From Armatimonadetes bacterium RBG_19FT_COMBO_69_19 (GTDB lineage Bacteria; Sysuimicrobiota; Sysuimicrobiia; Sysuimicrobiales; Kaftiobacteriaceae), in contig MENB01000179.1 in NCBI GenBank assembly GCA_001768125.1, positions 1-5,649 on the forward strand: DNA of 5,649 nt. Direction: 5' to 3'. The stretch's first letter is position 1. Each line of letters begins with the position of its first letter. Below, piece by piece: positions 1-5,649 of this stretch. The notes below the pieces were generated by a model that worked only from the letters and a program-made list of their open reading frames with translations, ran no database searches and was not told the DNA's origin. Both the position numbers and the translations under genes were made by a program.

Positions 1-209
1 AGCAGCATGCTCATGCGCTCGCCCGGAGTGCTGTCCGACCAGGCCACGAACGCCTGCGCGGCCGAGGCGACGACCCGGTCCACGTCCTCCCGGGATCCCC
101 GCGGGACTTCGGCGATGACCTCGCCGGTCGCGGGGTTCAGGATCGGCTCCCGCTCCCCGCTGCGGGCATCGGACCACTCCCCGCCGATGAACATGCGGTG
201 CCGTTCCAT
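1..209 (-). CDS. Aldehyde dehydrogenase, NAD(P)-dependent, N-terminal fragment
   Basis: Read on the minus strand from the ATG at 209-207, this gives 69 codons before the window edge cuts it. The residues MFIGGEW (6-12), then SGE, then NPATGEVIAEVPRG (25-38) and a helix ending QAFVAWSDSTPGER (52-65) are the standard N-terminal pattern of the aldehyde dehydrogenase superfamily, whose members oxidise aldehydes to acids with NAD(P)+. The catalytic Cys and Glu lie outside the window, so the substrate class cannot be read. A GGAGG sequence (220-224, minus strand) sits 10 nt before the start. A second in-frame ATG (codon 6) is possible, but codon 1 has the better-placed ribosome site. The gene is divergent from a YdcSTUV-like importer. 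In E. coli the same importer is linked to ydcW/patD, a gamma-aminobutyraldehyde dehydrogenase, so an amine-derived aldehyde is a reasonable inferred substrate. Betaine-aldehyde or succinate-semialdehyde dehydrogenases are alternatives. Confidence 0.88.
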   Translation of the reverse strand, partial: MERHRMFIGGEWSDARSGEREPILNPATGEVIAEVPRGSREDVDRVVASAAQAFVAWSDSTPGERMSML

Positions 210-219
210 CAACGCCTCG

Positions 220-224
220 CCTCC
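220..224 (-). promoter_or_regulatory. Ribosome binding site of the aldehyde dehydrogenase
   Basis: The minus strand reads GGAGG here, 10 nt upstream of the ATG at 209-207. It supports that start over the internal ATG five codons later. Confidence 0.6.
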
Positions 225-252
225 AGGGCACGATCTCGGGTGTTGCGTCCTG

Positions 253-269
253 TTCCGCCCGCCGCGGAA
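253..269. promoter_or_regulatory. Candidate operator: TTCCGC-N5-GCGGAA dyad
   Basis: Two perfect 6-bp inverted arms (253-258 and 264-269) flank a 5-nt spacer, CCGCC. Beyond them GTCC (247-250) and GGAC (270-273) extend the symmetry if two bases (251-252) are looped out. A further TTCCGC half-site occurs at 306-311, preceded by GGAA (301-304). A dyad with a repeated half-site between divergent genes is typical of a regulator binding site, but no regulator gene is in the window. In a GC-rich genome a 6-bp dyad may arise by chance. The dyad could instead form a hairpin in the leader mRNA. Confidence 0.3.
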
Positions 270-330
270 GGACTCCTCCCCGGCGACGAGAACCGTTACG
301 GGAAGTTCCGCTCGGGGCAGGTCAACTCCA

Positions 331-338
331 GGGGGAGG
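331..338 (+). promoter_or_regulatory. Ribosome binding site deciding the ydcS-like start
   Basis: GGGGGAGG ends 6 nt before the ATG at 345. It identifies that codon as the true start, followed by a signal peptide. The reading frame stays open upstream to an ATG at 198, but that extension would overlap the dehydrogenase start and place the signal peptide internally. Confidence 0.75.
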
Positions 339-344
339 CACCCT

Positions 345-1514
345 ATGCGAAGGACGATAGGGGCGGTCGCTGGTGTCATCACGCTCGTCCTGCTGGTTCC
401 CGCGGCCGGCACGGTGCTGGGCCAGGGGCAGATGATGCAGTCGATCGGGACCGGCGAGGGATCGCTGTCGATCATCGCCTGGGCCGGGTACATCGAGCGC
501 GGCGAGACGGACAAGGGTTACGACTGGGTCACGGGCTTCGAGAAGCAGACCGGCTGCAAGGTGCGCGTCAAGACGGCCGCCACCTCCGACGAGATGGTCG
601 CGCTGATGAATGAGGGCGGCTTCGATCTCGTCACGGCCTCCGGCGACGCCAGCAACCGGCTCATCTCCGGGGGACGCGTGCAGGAGGTCAACCTCTCGCT
701 GGTCCCGAGTTACAGCACCGTCGATGAGCGGCTGCGCAACGCGCCGTGGCACACCGTCGGCGGCAAGCACTACGGCGTGCCCTACCAGTGGGGCCCCAAC
801 GTGCTGATGTACAGCACGAAGGTGTTCAAGACGCCGCCCAAGAGCTGGGACGTGGTGTTCCGCGAGCAGCGGCTGCCGGACGGCAAGTCCAACAAGGGCC
901 GCGTGCAGGCGTACGACGGACCGATCTACGTGGCCGACGCCGCGCTGTATCTCGCGTACCACAAGCCCGCGCTGGGCATCAAGGACGTCTACGCGCTGGA
1001 CCGCAAGCAGTTCAACGCGGCGCTCGACCTGCTGCGCCAGCAGCGCAAGATCGTCCACCGCTACTGGCACGACGCCTTCATCCAGATCGACGACTTCACG
1101 AACGAGGGCGTCGTCGCGTCGAGCTCCTGGCCCTTCCAGGTGAACCTCCTGAAGGCCAAGAAGTTGCCGTTCGCGAGCACGGTCCCGGTGGAGGGTGCCA
1201 CGGGATGGGCGGATACCACGATGCTGCATGTCAACGCGCCACACCCCAACTGCGCCTACAAGTGGTTGGAGCACTCCATCTCGCCCAAGCTCCAGGGGGA
1301 TCTGGCCGCCTGGTTCGGGTCGGTGCCCGCCGTTCCCACCGCCTGCCGGGGCAATTCGCTGCTCGGGGCGGACGGCTGCGACGTGAACGGCTTCAAGAAC
1401 TTCAGCCGGATCCGCTACTGGAAGACGCCGGTGGCGAACTGCGGCGCCGGGCGGGAGTGCGTCCCATACCACGAGTGGGTGACGAACTACATCGCGGTGA
1501 TCGGAGGGCGCTAG
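345..1514 (+). CDS. ydcS: Periplasmic polyamine-type substrate-binding protein, YdcS-like
   Basis: A 389-aa extracellular solute-binding protein of the PotD/PotF type that would capture a small cationic amine in the periplasm and deliver it to the permeases encoded downstream. Residues 1-26 form a Sec signal peptide: Arg-Arg, then a hydrophobic stretch from about 5 to 21, with cleavage probably near VLG-Q. There is no lipobox Cys. The mature part begins with GSLSIIAWAGYIERG (39-53), followed by TAATSDEM (77-84) and LVTASGDAS (95-103). These, plus PYQWGPN, DGKSNKGRVQAYDGPIY, HRYWHD and GWADTTMLH, match E. coli YdcS closely from memory. W288 and D290 correspond in context to the ligand-binding Trp-x-Asp of PotD. 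The mature protein has six cysteines (71, 303, 334, 345, 366, 372); the last two seem absent from E. coli YdcS. E. coli YdcS has also been reported to have polyhydroxybutyrate synthase activity; nothing here shows that this applies. It is the first gene of the operon. Its ligand (putrescine, spermidine, GABA-like) is not determined. Confidence 0.92.
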   Translation: MRRTIGAVAGVITLVLLVPAAGTVLGQGQMMQSIGTGEGSLSIIAWAGYIERGETDKGYDWVTGFEKQTGCKVRVKTAATSDEMVALMNEGGFDLVTASGDASNRLISGGRVQEVNLSLVPSYSTVDERLRNAPWHTVGGKHYGVPYQWGPNVLMYSTKVFKTPPKSWDVVFREQRLPDGKSNKGRVQAYDGPIYVADAALYLAYHKPALGIKDVYALDRKQFNAALDLLRQQRKIVHRYWHDAFIQIDDFTNEGVVASSSWPFQVNLLKAKKLPFASTVPVEGATGWADTTMLHVNAPHPNCAYKWLEHSISPKLQGDLAAWFGSVPAVPTACRGNSLLGADGCDVNGFKNFSRIRYWKTPVANCGAGRECVPYHEWVTNYIAVIGGR

Positions 1515-1556
1515 CGCGCCGTCCCGCATCGCGCTACCCTATGCCTCGGTGTGTCG

Positions 1557-1590
1557 CTGAAGGCCCGGTTATCGCCTGCCGGGCCTTCGG
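1557..1590 (+). terminator. Intercistronic hairpin after ydcS (possible attenuator or mRNA stabiliser)
   Basis: A perfect 10-bp GC-rich stem, GAAGGCCCGG (1559-1568) with CCGGGCCTTC (1579-1588), encloses a 10-nt loop. One G-T and one C-G pair extend it to 1557 and 1590. No T-run follows, so it is not a canonical intrinsic terminator. Its place between the binding-protein gene and the rest of the transporter suggests partial termination or 3'-end protection, which would keep binding protein in excess over membrane subunits, as known for other ABC importer operons such as malE-malF. That role is inferred. Confidence 0.6.
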
Positions 1591-1602
1591 CCATTCCCGC
1601 CC

Positions 1603-2643
1603 ATGACCGTGCCGATTCCCGCGGTCCGCTTCGACCGGGTCAGCCGCCACTTCGGTGACGTGCGGGCCGTGAATGACGTCACCCTGGACATCCTGGACGG
1701 CGAGTTCTTCACGCTGCTCGGCCCTTCCGGATCCGGAAAGACGACCTGCCTGCGCCTCATCGCCGGCTTCGACCACCCGACGGCCGGACGCATCGAACTG
1801 CACGGCGTCGACGTCTCGAGCCTGCCGCCGTACGAGCGCGACGTGAACACCGTGTTCCAGGATTACGCACTCTTCCCGCACATGACCGTGGCCCAGAACG
1901 TGGCCTACGGGCTGATGATCAAGAAAGTCCTGCCGCGTGAGCGTGAGGCCCGCGTGGCCGAGATGCTGGCGATGGTGCAGCTGGCGGGGCTGGGACGCCG
2001 CAGGCCGGCACAACTCTCCGGGGGCCAGCGCCAGCGGGTCGCCCTGGCCCGCGCGCTGGTCAATCGTCCCCGCGTCCTGCTGCTCGACGAACCGCTCGGC
2101 GCGCTCGACCTGAAGCTGCGCCAGCAGATGCAGCTCGAGTTGAAAGCCATCCAGCAGCAGGTGGGGATCACCTTCGTCTACGTCACGCACGACCAGGATG
2201 AAGCCCTCACGATGAGTGACCGCCTGGGGGTGTTCAACAACGGCCGGGTGGAGCAGGTGGGCAGCCCGGCCGAAGTCTACGAACATCCGGCCACCGACTT
2301 CGTCGCGGGGTTCGTCGGCGTCAGCAACCTGGTGAGCGGGGAGGCAGCTCAGGCCGTCACGGGATCACCCCAGACGTTCACGATCCGCCCGGAGAAGATC
2401 CTCATCCGGGACCCTGGGGCGGACGTATCGAACGGCATGTGCGCGGCGGACGGCCGGATCCGGGACGTCGTCTACCTCGGCGCCCACACCCGCTATCGGG
2501 TGGAGCTCGCCGCCGGGGGAGAGCTGACCGTCATCCAGCAGAACGTGGAGACCAGTTCGGTGGATGTCCAGGCCGCTCGTGGCCGGCCGGTGCGCCTCGT
2601 GTGGCATCGCGCGCACAACCGGCCCGTGGCTACGCGGCGGTGA
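1603..2643 (+). CDS. ydcT: ABC transporter ATPase of PotA/YdcT type
   Basis: A 346-aa cytoplasmic ATP-binding subunit that would power the importer by ATP hydrolysis. All the motifs are intact: Walker [10 protein letters not shown] (40-48), Q-loop Gln86 in [12 protein letters not shown], signature LSGGQRQR (138-145), Walker B VLLLDEP (158-164), D-loop GALD (166-169) and switch His196 in [19 protein letters not shown] and the C-terminal TOBE-like region (about 255-340, with IRPEK) place it in the spermidine/putrescine/iron (CUT1-like) ATPase family. Its length is normal for PotA/YdcT. The ATG at 1603 is the only plausible start, since the frame is closed by a TGA at 1558-1560. No purine-rich ribosome site precedes it; the upstream sequence is the 3' arm of a hairpin and a C-rich run. 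The gene ends in a GTGA overlap with the first permease. Operon position and neighbour similarity support the YdcT assignment over other PotA paralogues. Confidence 0.93.
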   Translation: MTVPIPAVRFDRVSRHFGDVRAVNDVTLDILDGEFFTLLGPSGSGKTTCLRLIAGFDHPTAGRIELHGVDVSSLPPYERDVNTVFQDYALFPHMTVAQNVAYGLMIKKVLPREREARVAEMLAMVQLAGLGRRRPAQLSGGQRQRVALARALVNRPRVLLLDEPLGALDLKLRQQMQLELKAIQQQVGITFVYVTHDQDEALTMSDRLGVFNNGRVEQVGSPAEVYEHPATDFVAGFVGVSNLVSGEAAQAVTGSPQTFTIRPEKILIRDPGADVSNGMCAADGRIRDVVYLGAHTRYRVELAAGGELTVIQQNVETSSVDVQAARGRPVRLVWHRAHNRPVATRR

Positions 2644-3563
2644 GCGCCAGGGCGCCGCTCGCGCGGCGCGTCTCCACCTACCTTTACCGCCGGCCACGTC
2701 TCGCGCTGGGGCTGCTGCTGGCGCCGCCGCTCCTCTGGCTCGGCGTCGTCTACCTCGGCTCGCTCCTCTCGCTCCTCGTGCAGAGTTTCTTCTCGCTGGA
2801 CGGCTTCACCGGACAGGTCATCCGCCGGTTCACGCTGGCCACCTACCGCGATCTCCTCACGCGCGCCAACGCGGACATCGTCCTCCGGACGGCCGGCATG
2901 GCCGCGAGCGTCACGGTCGCCGCCGCGGCCGCCGCCTTCCCGCTCGCGTTTTACATGGCCCGCTACGCCTCGCCAGAGAGAAAGGCCCTGCTCTACCTGG
3001 CCGTCCTGCTGCCTCTCTGGTCGAGCTACCTCGTGCGCGTGTACTCGTGGAAGCTCATCCTGGCGAAAGAGGGCATCCTGAACTGGACGGTGACGCTGCT
3101 GCGGCTCGAAGGCGTGCTGAACGCCCTGCTGGCGCTGCCGGGCATCGGAGGGCCATCACTCTCCGTGTCGCTGCTAGGGATGTTCATCGTGTACCTGTAT
3201 GTCTGGCTGCCGTACATGATCCTGCCGATCGAAGCGGCCCTCGAGCGCGTCCCCCAGTCGCTGATCGAGGCGAGCAGCGACCTGGGCGCGCGTCCCCGGG
3301 AGACGTTCCGGCGGGTCATCTTGCCCCTCGCCCTGCCCGGCGTGGTAGCCGGATCCATCTTCACATTCTCCCTCACCCTGGGGGACTTTATCGTGCCGTA
3401 TGCGCTGGGGAACTCCGCATACTTCATCGGGCAGGCGGTGCTCGCGCACCAGGGTACCGCCGGCAACATCCCCCTCGCCGCGGCGTTCACGGTGGTGCCG
3501 ACCGTGATCATGGCCGTCTACCTGACGGCGGCGAAGCGCGCGGGAGCCTTCGATGCGCTCTAG
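2640..3563 (+). CDS. ydcU: ABC transporter permease 1, PotB/YdcU-like
   Basis: A 307-aa inner-membrane permease forming half of the translocation channel with the next gene product. The start is the GTG at 2640, overlapping the ATPase stop as GTGA. Upstream in-frame codons would lie inside the ATPase gene and encode an Arg/Pro-rich shadow. About six transmembrane segments are visible (roughly 21-47, 80-105, 116-141, 178-200, 229-250, 280-300). The cytoplasmic EAA loop that docks on the ATPase reads [20 protein letters not shown] (210-229). The segments [33 protein letters not shown] and the C-terminal RAGAFDAL match E. coli YdcU, which is 313 aa by memory. The last 11 nt overlap the second permease, so the three membrane-complex genes are translated as a block. 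No separate promoter is seen. Confidence 0.92.
   Translation: MSARAPLARRVSTYLYRRPRLALGLLLAPPLLWLGVVYLGSLLSLLVQSFFSLDGFTGQVIRRFTLATYRDLLTRANADIVLRTAGMAASVTVAAAAAAFPLAFYMARYASPERKALLYLAVLLPLWSSYLVRVYSWKLILAKEGILNWTVTLLRLEGVLNALLALPGIGGPSLSVSLLGMFIVYLYVWLPYMILPIEAALERVPQSLIEASSDLGARPRETFRRVILPLALPGVVAGSIFTFSLTLGDFIVPYALGNSAYFIGQAVLAHQGTAGNIPLAAAFTVVPTVIMAVYLTAAKRAGAFDAL
3542..3546 (+). promoter_or_regulatory. Ribosome binding site of the second permease, inside ydcU
   Basis: GGGAG lies 6 nt before the ATG at 3553 and within the last codons of the first permease gene. It decides the start of the second permease and allows reinitiation by terminating ribosomes. Confidence 0.6.
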
Positions 3564-4368
3564 CCCACCTGCCACCCGGGCATCGCTGCCGGTACGGCTG
3601 GCCACGGTGGGGGTGCTCCTGTTCCTCCACCTCCCGATGCTGGTCATCGCCCTGTTCGCCTTCACGACCGACGACACGCTCTTCCGCTTCCCGCCCCCGG
3701 GCCTGACCGCCCAGTGGTTCGCCGTCGCCTGGCAGCGACCGGACGTCCGGGACGCGCTGTCACTGTCGCTGCGCGTGGCAACCCTCACCACGGCGGTCGC
3801 CCTGGTCCTCGGCACGATGGCGGCCACCGCCGTCCACCGCAGCCGGTTCTTCGGACGGGAAACCGTCTCGTTCCTCGTCATCCTGCCGATCGCCCTGCCG
3901 GGGATCATCACCGGGATCGCGCTGCGCTCGGCGATCAGCCTGCTCGGCATCCCGTTGAGCCTCTGGACGATCGTGATCGGCCACGCCACATTCTGCGTGG
4001 TGGTCGTCTACAACAACGTCCTCGCCCGCCTCCGCCGCACCAGCCCGTCCCTCATCGAAGCATCGATGGATCTCGGCGCGTCCTCGTTTGAGACGTTCCG
4101 TTACATCGTGCTGCCGACCATCGCCACGGCCCTGCTGGCCGGCGGGATGCTGGCCTTCGCGCTGTCGTTCGACGAGATCATCGTCACCACGTTCACCGCC
4201 GGGCAGCAGGAGACGCTGCCGATCTGGGTCTTCAACCAGCTGACGAAACCCCGGCAGCGCCCCGTGACGAACATCGTCGCCCTCTTCGTGATCGTCGTGA
4301 CGTTCATCCCGATCCTGCTGGCCCACCGCCTCACCGCGGATCGGCCCGAGGGCGGGCGAACCCTGTGA
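3553..4368 (+). CDS. ydcV: ABC transporter permease 2, PotC/YdcV-like
   Basis: A 271-aa inner-membrane permease, partner of the preceding one. The ATG at 3553 overlaps the upstream gene by 11 nt and has GGGAG at the right distance. Six hydrophobic segments are visible (roughly 14-37, 67-92, 105-130, 137-158, 189-212, 243-262). The EAA loop is [20 protein letters not shown] (169-188). [20 protein letters not shown] and [26 protein letters not shown] are characteristic of PotC/YdcV proteins and agree with E. coli YdcV as I recall it. The length is that of the family and nothing is truncated. The gene ends in GTGA, shared with the start of the methyltransferase, so the next gene is probably read on the same message. 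Confidence 0.92.
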   Translation: MRSSPPATRASLPVRLATVGVLLFLHLPMLVIALFAFTTDDTLFRFPPPGLTAQWFAVAWQRPDVRDALSLSLRVATLTTAVALVLGTMAATAVHRSRFFGRETVSFLVILPIALPGIITGIALRSAISLLGIPLSLWTIVIGHATFCVVVVYNNVLARLRRTSPSLIEASMDLGASSFETFRYIVLPTIATALLAGGMLAFALSFDEIIVTTFTAGQQETLPIWVFNQLTKPRQRPVTNIVALFVIVVTFIPILLAHRLTADRPEGGRTL

Positions 4369-5150
4369 CCTTCTTCGACGCGGCTGCGTACGAGCGATTC
4401 ATGGGCCGCTGGAGCCGACGGCTGGCGCCGTTGCTGATCGATTTCGCCGGGGTTCGAGAAGGCGACCGGGTGCTCGATGTTGGATCAGGAACCGGCTCCC
4501 TTGCCCTGGAACTGACCGCCACGCGCCGGGTGGAAGTCGTGGGCATCGACCCCTCGGCGGCCTTCATCGAGCACGCGCGGACCCGCGCCGCCGGCCGGCC
4601 CGTGCGGTTCGACATCGGAGATGCTCAGGCACTCCCGTACGAAGATGCTTCGTTTGACACGTCCCTGGCGTTGCTCGTCATCAACCACATCCCTGATCCG
4701 CGAAAAGCGGCTTCGGAGATGCGCCGCGTCACACGTCGCGGCGGACGGATCGCCGCCGCCGTGTGGGACTACGGCGAAGGCATGACGATGCTCCGTGCGT
4801 TCTGGGACGCGGCCGTCGCCCTCGACCCGGCGGCCGAACCGCGCCACGAACGTCACATGCCCTACTGTCGGAGAAACCAGCTCTCCACCCTGTGGGCTGA
4901 GAGTGGCCTGCAGGAGATCGAGGAAACCGCGCTGGTGATCCCGATGGAGTTCGCCTCCTTTGACGCATTGTGGGCACCTTTCCTGAAAGGTCAGGGCCCT
5001 GGAGGCGCGTATGTGGCCAGTTTGACCCCTGACCGCCGGCAGGCCCTGCGCGAACGGCTGCGCCAGGAACTATCGGCCGGAGACTCTGACCAGCCAATCA
5101 GGATCGATGCTCGGGCGTGGGCGGTTAGAGGCAACACGCCGCAGCGATAG
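4365..5150 (+). CDS. Class I SAM-dependent methyltransferase (Methyltransf_11/25 type)
   Basis: A 261-aa cytoplasmic methyltransferase with a Rossmann-like fold. The motifs in order are motif [10 protein letters not shown] (36-44) for S-adenosylmethionine binding, acidic Asp62 in GIDPS (60-64), GDAQALPY (85-92) with Asp86, then the strand [17 protein letters not shown] and post-motif [13 protein letters not shown]. The N-terminal [14 protein letters not shown] (9-22) and the C-terminal ARAWAVRG are common in a broad, poorly characterised group of UbiE-like enzymes. The substrate cannot be read from sequence. GTG 4365 is the start because it overlaps the permease stop as GTGA and the homologous N-terminus begins there. 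Purine-rich GAGGGCGGGCGAA precedes it. The coupling suggests co-expression with the importer, so methylation of the imported compound or a derivative is possible. A cargo gene unrelated to transport is equally possible. Confidence 0.9.
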   Translation: MTFFDAAAYERFMGRWSRRLAPLLIDFAGVREGDRVLDVGSGTGSLALELTATRRVEVVGIDPSAAFIEHARTRAAGRPVRFDIGDAQALPYEDASFDTSLALLVINHIPDPRKAASEMRRVTRRGGRIAAAVWDYGEGMTMLRAFWDAAVALDPAAEPRHERHMPYCRRNQLSTLWAESGLQEIEETALVIPMEFASFDALWAPFLKGQGPGGAYVASLTPDRRQALRERLRQELSAGDSDQPIRIDARAWAVRGNTPQR

Positions 5151-5171
5151 CTCGACACCGCGTGTTCCCCG

Positions 5172-5177
5172 TATAAT
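5172..5177 (+). promoter_or_regulatory. -10 box of the tRNA-Ala promoter
   Basis: A perfect TATAAT lies 15 nt before the mature tRNA 5' end, so transcription would start near 5184 with a short leader. The -35 is unclear: TCGACA (5152-5157) matches five of six positions but leaves only 14 nt of spacing. The box is flanked by CCCC (5167-5170) and GGGG (5178-5181). A G-rich discriminator after the -10 is typical of stable-RNA promoters under stringent control; that regulation is inferred. Confidence 0.65.
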
Positions 5178-5192
5178 GGGGTCAGACCGCGT

Positions 5193-5267
5193 GGGGACGT
5201 AGCTCAGCGGGAGAGCACCTGCTTTGCACGCAGGGGGTCGCCGGTTCGAATCCGGTCGTCTCCACCA
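5193..5267 (+). tRNA. tRNA-Ala (anticodon UGC)
   Basis: A full cloverleaf can be folded. The acceptor stem 5193-5199/5257-5263 has seven pairs and includes the G3-U70 wobble (5195 with 5261), the alanine identity element. The D stem is GCTC/GAGC (5202-5205, 5213-5216). The anticodon stem CCTGC/GCAGG (5218-5222, 5230-5234) has anticodon TGC at 5225-5227. The variable loop has five bases, and the T arm carries TTCGAAT (5245-5251). Discriminator A5264 is followed by an encoded CCA (5265-5267). The gene stands alone rather than between 16S and 23S rRNA genes, where tRNA-Ala(UGC) is often found. It would decode GCN alanine codons. Confidence 0.97.
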
Positions 5268-5359
5268 AGGTCGGTCACGCCCCCCTTCGTGCTTCCCTCG
5301 CGAGACAGTTTGGGGCGACAAGGTCCTGAAAACCAAGACGCAGAAACCTAGACGCCGGC

Positions 5360-5649
5360 ATGATTGATCGGTCTCCCAACCGCTTGATCCCACTTGCCTT
5401 TGCGGCCGTCGTTCTCATCGGCGGCACGAACTTCGTTGCGGTGCGATTCAGCATCCGCGAGCTCCCACCGTTCTGGGGTGCGACGCTCCGGTTCGCTCCC
5501 GCGACCCTGCTTCTGCTCGGCATCGCGCTGGCGAACAAGTTCCCGCTACCGCGCGGCCACGCACTGTTGGGAGCAACGATCTATGGGGCGCTTGGGTTCG
5601 GCGCGGGATATGCGTTTGCCATGTGGGGCATGCGGCACGTTCCGGCGGG
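5360..5649 (+). CDS. EamA/DMT-family membrane transporter, N-terminal fragment
   Basis: The frame from the ATG at 5360 stays open to the window edge for 96 codons. It encodes three hydrophobic segments (about 9-28, 38-58 and 66-88). The pattern IGGTNFVAVRFSIRELPPFWGATLRF (19-44) is typical of the first half of EamA repeat proteins in the drug/metabolite transporter superfamily, with the usual Asn-Phe after the first helix and the LPP before the second. Such proteins have two EamA repeats and ten helices; most of this one is missing. They export amino acids, metabolites or drugs, and the substrate is not readable here. No good ribosome site is visible before the ATG, so the start is moderately certain. 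It follows the tRNA gene by 92 bp on the same strand; that gap shows neither a clear terminator nor a clear promoter. Confidence 0.82.
   Translation, partial: MIDRSPNRLIPLAFAAVVLIGGTNFVAVRFSIRELPPFWGATLRFAPATLLLLGIALANKFPLPRGHALLGATIYGALGFGAGYAFAMWGMRHVPA

Larger units (their letters stand above)
210..344. promoter_or_regulatory. Divergent intergenic control region
   Basis: This 135-bp gap separates the two divergent start codons and must carry promoters for both the dehydrogenase and the transporter operon. It contains the two ribosome sites at its ends and a TTCCGC/GCGGAA dyad in the middle. On the minus strand TTGACC (325-320) matches the -35 consensus at five of six positions, but the best nearby -10 (CGTAAC, about 19 nt on) is poor. 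No convincing sigma-70 promoter is visible on the plus strand. The role as a control region is inferred from position. Confidence 0.5.

Noticed and set aside
227..246. Possible sigma-54 promoter, GGCAC followed by TTGC
   Set aside because: The two elements are 11 nt apart, whereas the sigma-54 consensus needs about 5.
221..333. Direct repeat CTCCAGGG at 221-228 and 326-333
   Set aside because: An eight-base repeat is expected by chance in such sequence and partly reflects the two ribosome binding sites.
198..344. N-terminal extension of the binding-protein gene to the ATG at 198
   Set aside because: It would bury the signal peptide 49 residues in and overlap the dehydrogenase start, while the ATG at 345 has a strong ribosome site.
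746..1606. Long plus-strand open frame across the binding-protein gene
   Set aside because: It is Arg/Ala/Pro-rich, lies in another frame of a well-supported gene and has no recognisable domain. Such shadows are expected at high GC.
1534..2286. Minus-strand open frame of 250 codons opposite the ATPase gene
   Set aside because: It is His/Gln/Arg-rich antisense of a gene with all ABC motifs intact and has no ribosome site or domain of its own.
2439..2639. Upstream extension of the first permease frame inside the ATPase gene
   Set aside because: The translation is Arg/Pro/Gly-rich shadow sequence. The membrane protein homology begins after the GTG at 2640.
3174..3989. Minus-strand open frame of 271 codons opposite both permease genes
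   Set aside because: It is the antisense shadow of two confident membrane-protein genes.
5257..5359. Possible attachment site at the tRNA 3' end
   Set aside because: No repeat of the tRNA 3' end and no integrase gene is in the window; the next gene is an ordinary transporter.
5268..5359. Terminator after the tRNA
   Set aside because: I found no stem of useful length followed by a T-run in this gap; CTCGCGAG is only a short palindrome.
5070..5393. Minus-strand open frame encoding RRPDSNRRPPACKAG and a following LPLSY stretch
   Set aside because: This is the antisense translation of the tRNA-Ala gene, a known source of spurious annotated proteins. It also overlaps the end of the methyltransferase and the start of the EamA gene.

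Overview
The window is GC-rich bacterial DNA of ordinary, well-packed gene organisation. The high G/C at third codon positions and the gene-encoded CCA end of the tRNA fit a GC-rich bacterium. A binding protein with a signal peptide but no lipobox cysteine suggests a soluble periplasmic protein, hence a diderm. An uncultured soil lineage such as Rokubacteria/Methylomirabilota or a GC-rich proteobacterium would fit, but the sequence does not fix the taxon.

Left end (1-344): the first 69 codons of an aldehyde dehydrogenase run leftward out of the window. A divergent intergenic region of 135 bp separates it from the main operon. That region holds both ribosome binding sites and a TTCCGC-N5-GCGGAA dyad that could be a shared operator.

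Middle (345-5150): one rightward operon encodes a complete ABC importer of the spermidine/putrescine class in the order binding protein, ATPase, permease, permease. All four subunits resemble E. coli YdcS, YdcT, YdcU and YdcV, including the YdcU C-terminal AGAFDAL and long shared stretches in YdcS. A class I SAM-dependent methyltransferase follows. A strong hairpin lies between the binding protein and the ATPase. From the ATPase onward every gene overlaps the next (4, 11 and 4 nt), which implies translational coupling through to the methyltransferase. In E. coli, ydcSTUV is followed by the gamma-aminobutyraldehyde dehydrogenase gene ydcW/patD. Here a dehydrogenase lies next to the transporter but divergently, so uptake plus aldehyde oxidation of a polyamine or similar amine is the most economical reading.

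Right end (5151-5649): a solitary tRNA-Ala(UGC) gene with a perfect TATAAT box is followed by the start of an EamA/DMT-type membrane transporter that leaves the window.

I see no mobile element, CRISPR array, defence system or clearly unprecedented system. The most interesting points are the methyltransferase coupled to the transporter operon, the hairpin and missing ribosome binding site before the ATPase, the candidate divergent operator, and an extra cysteine pair in the binding protein.
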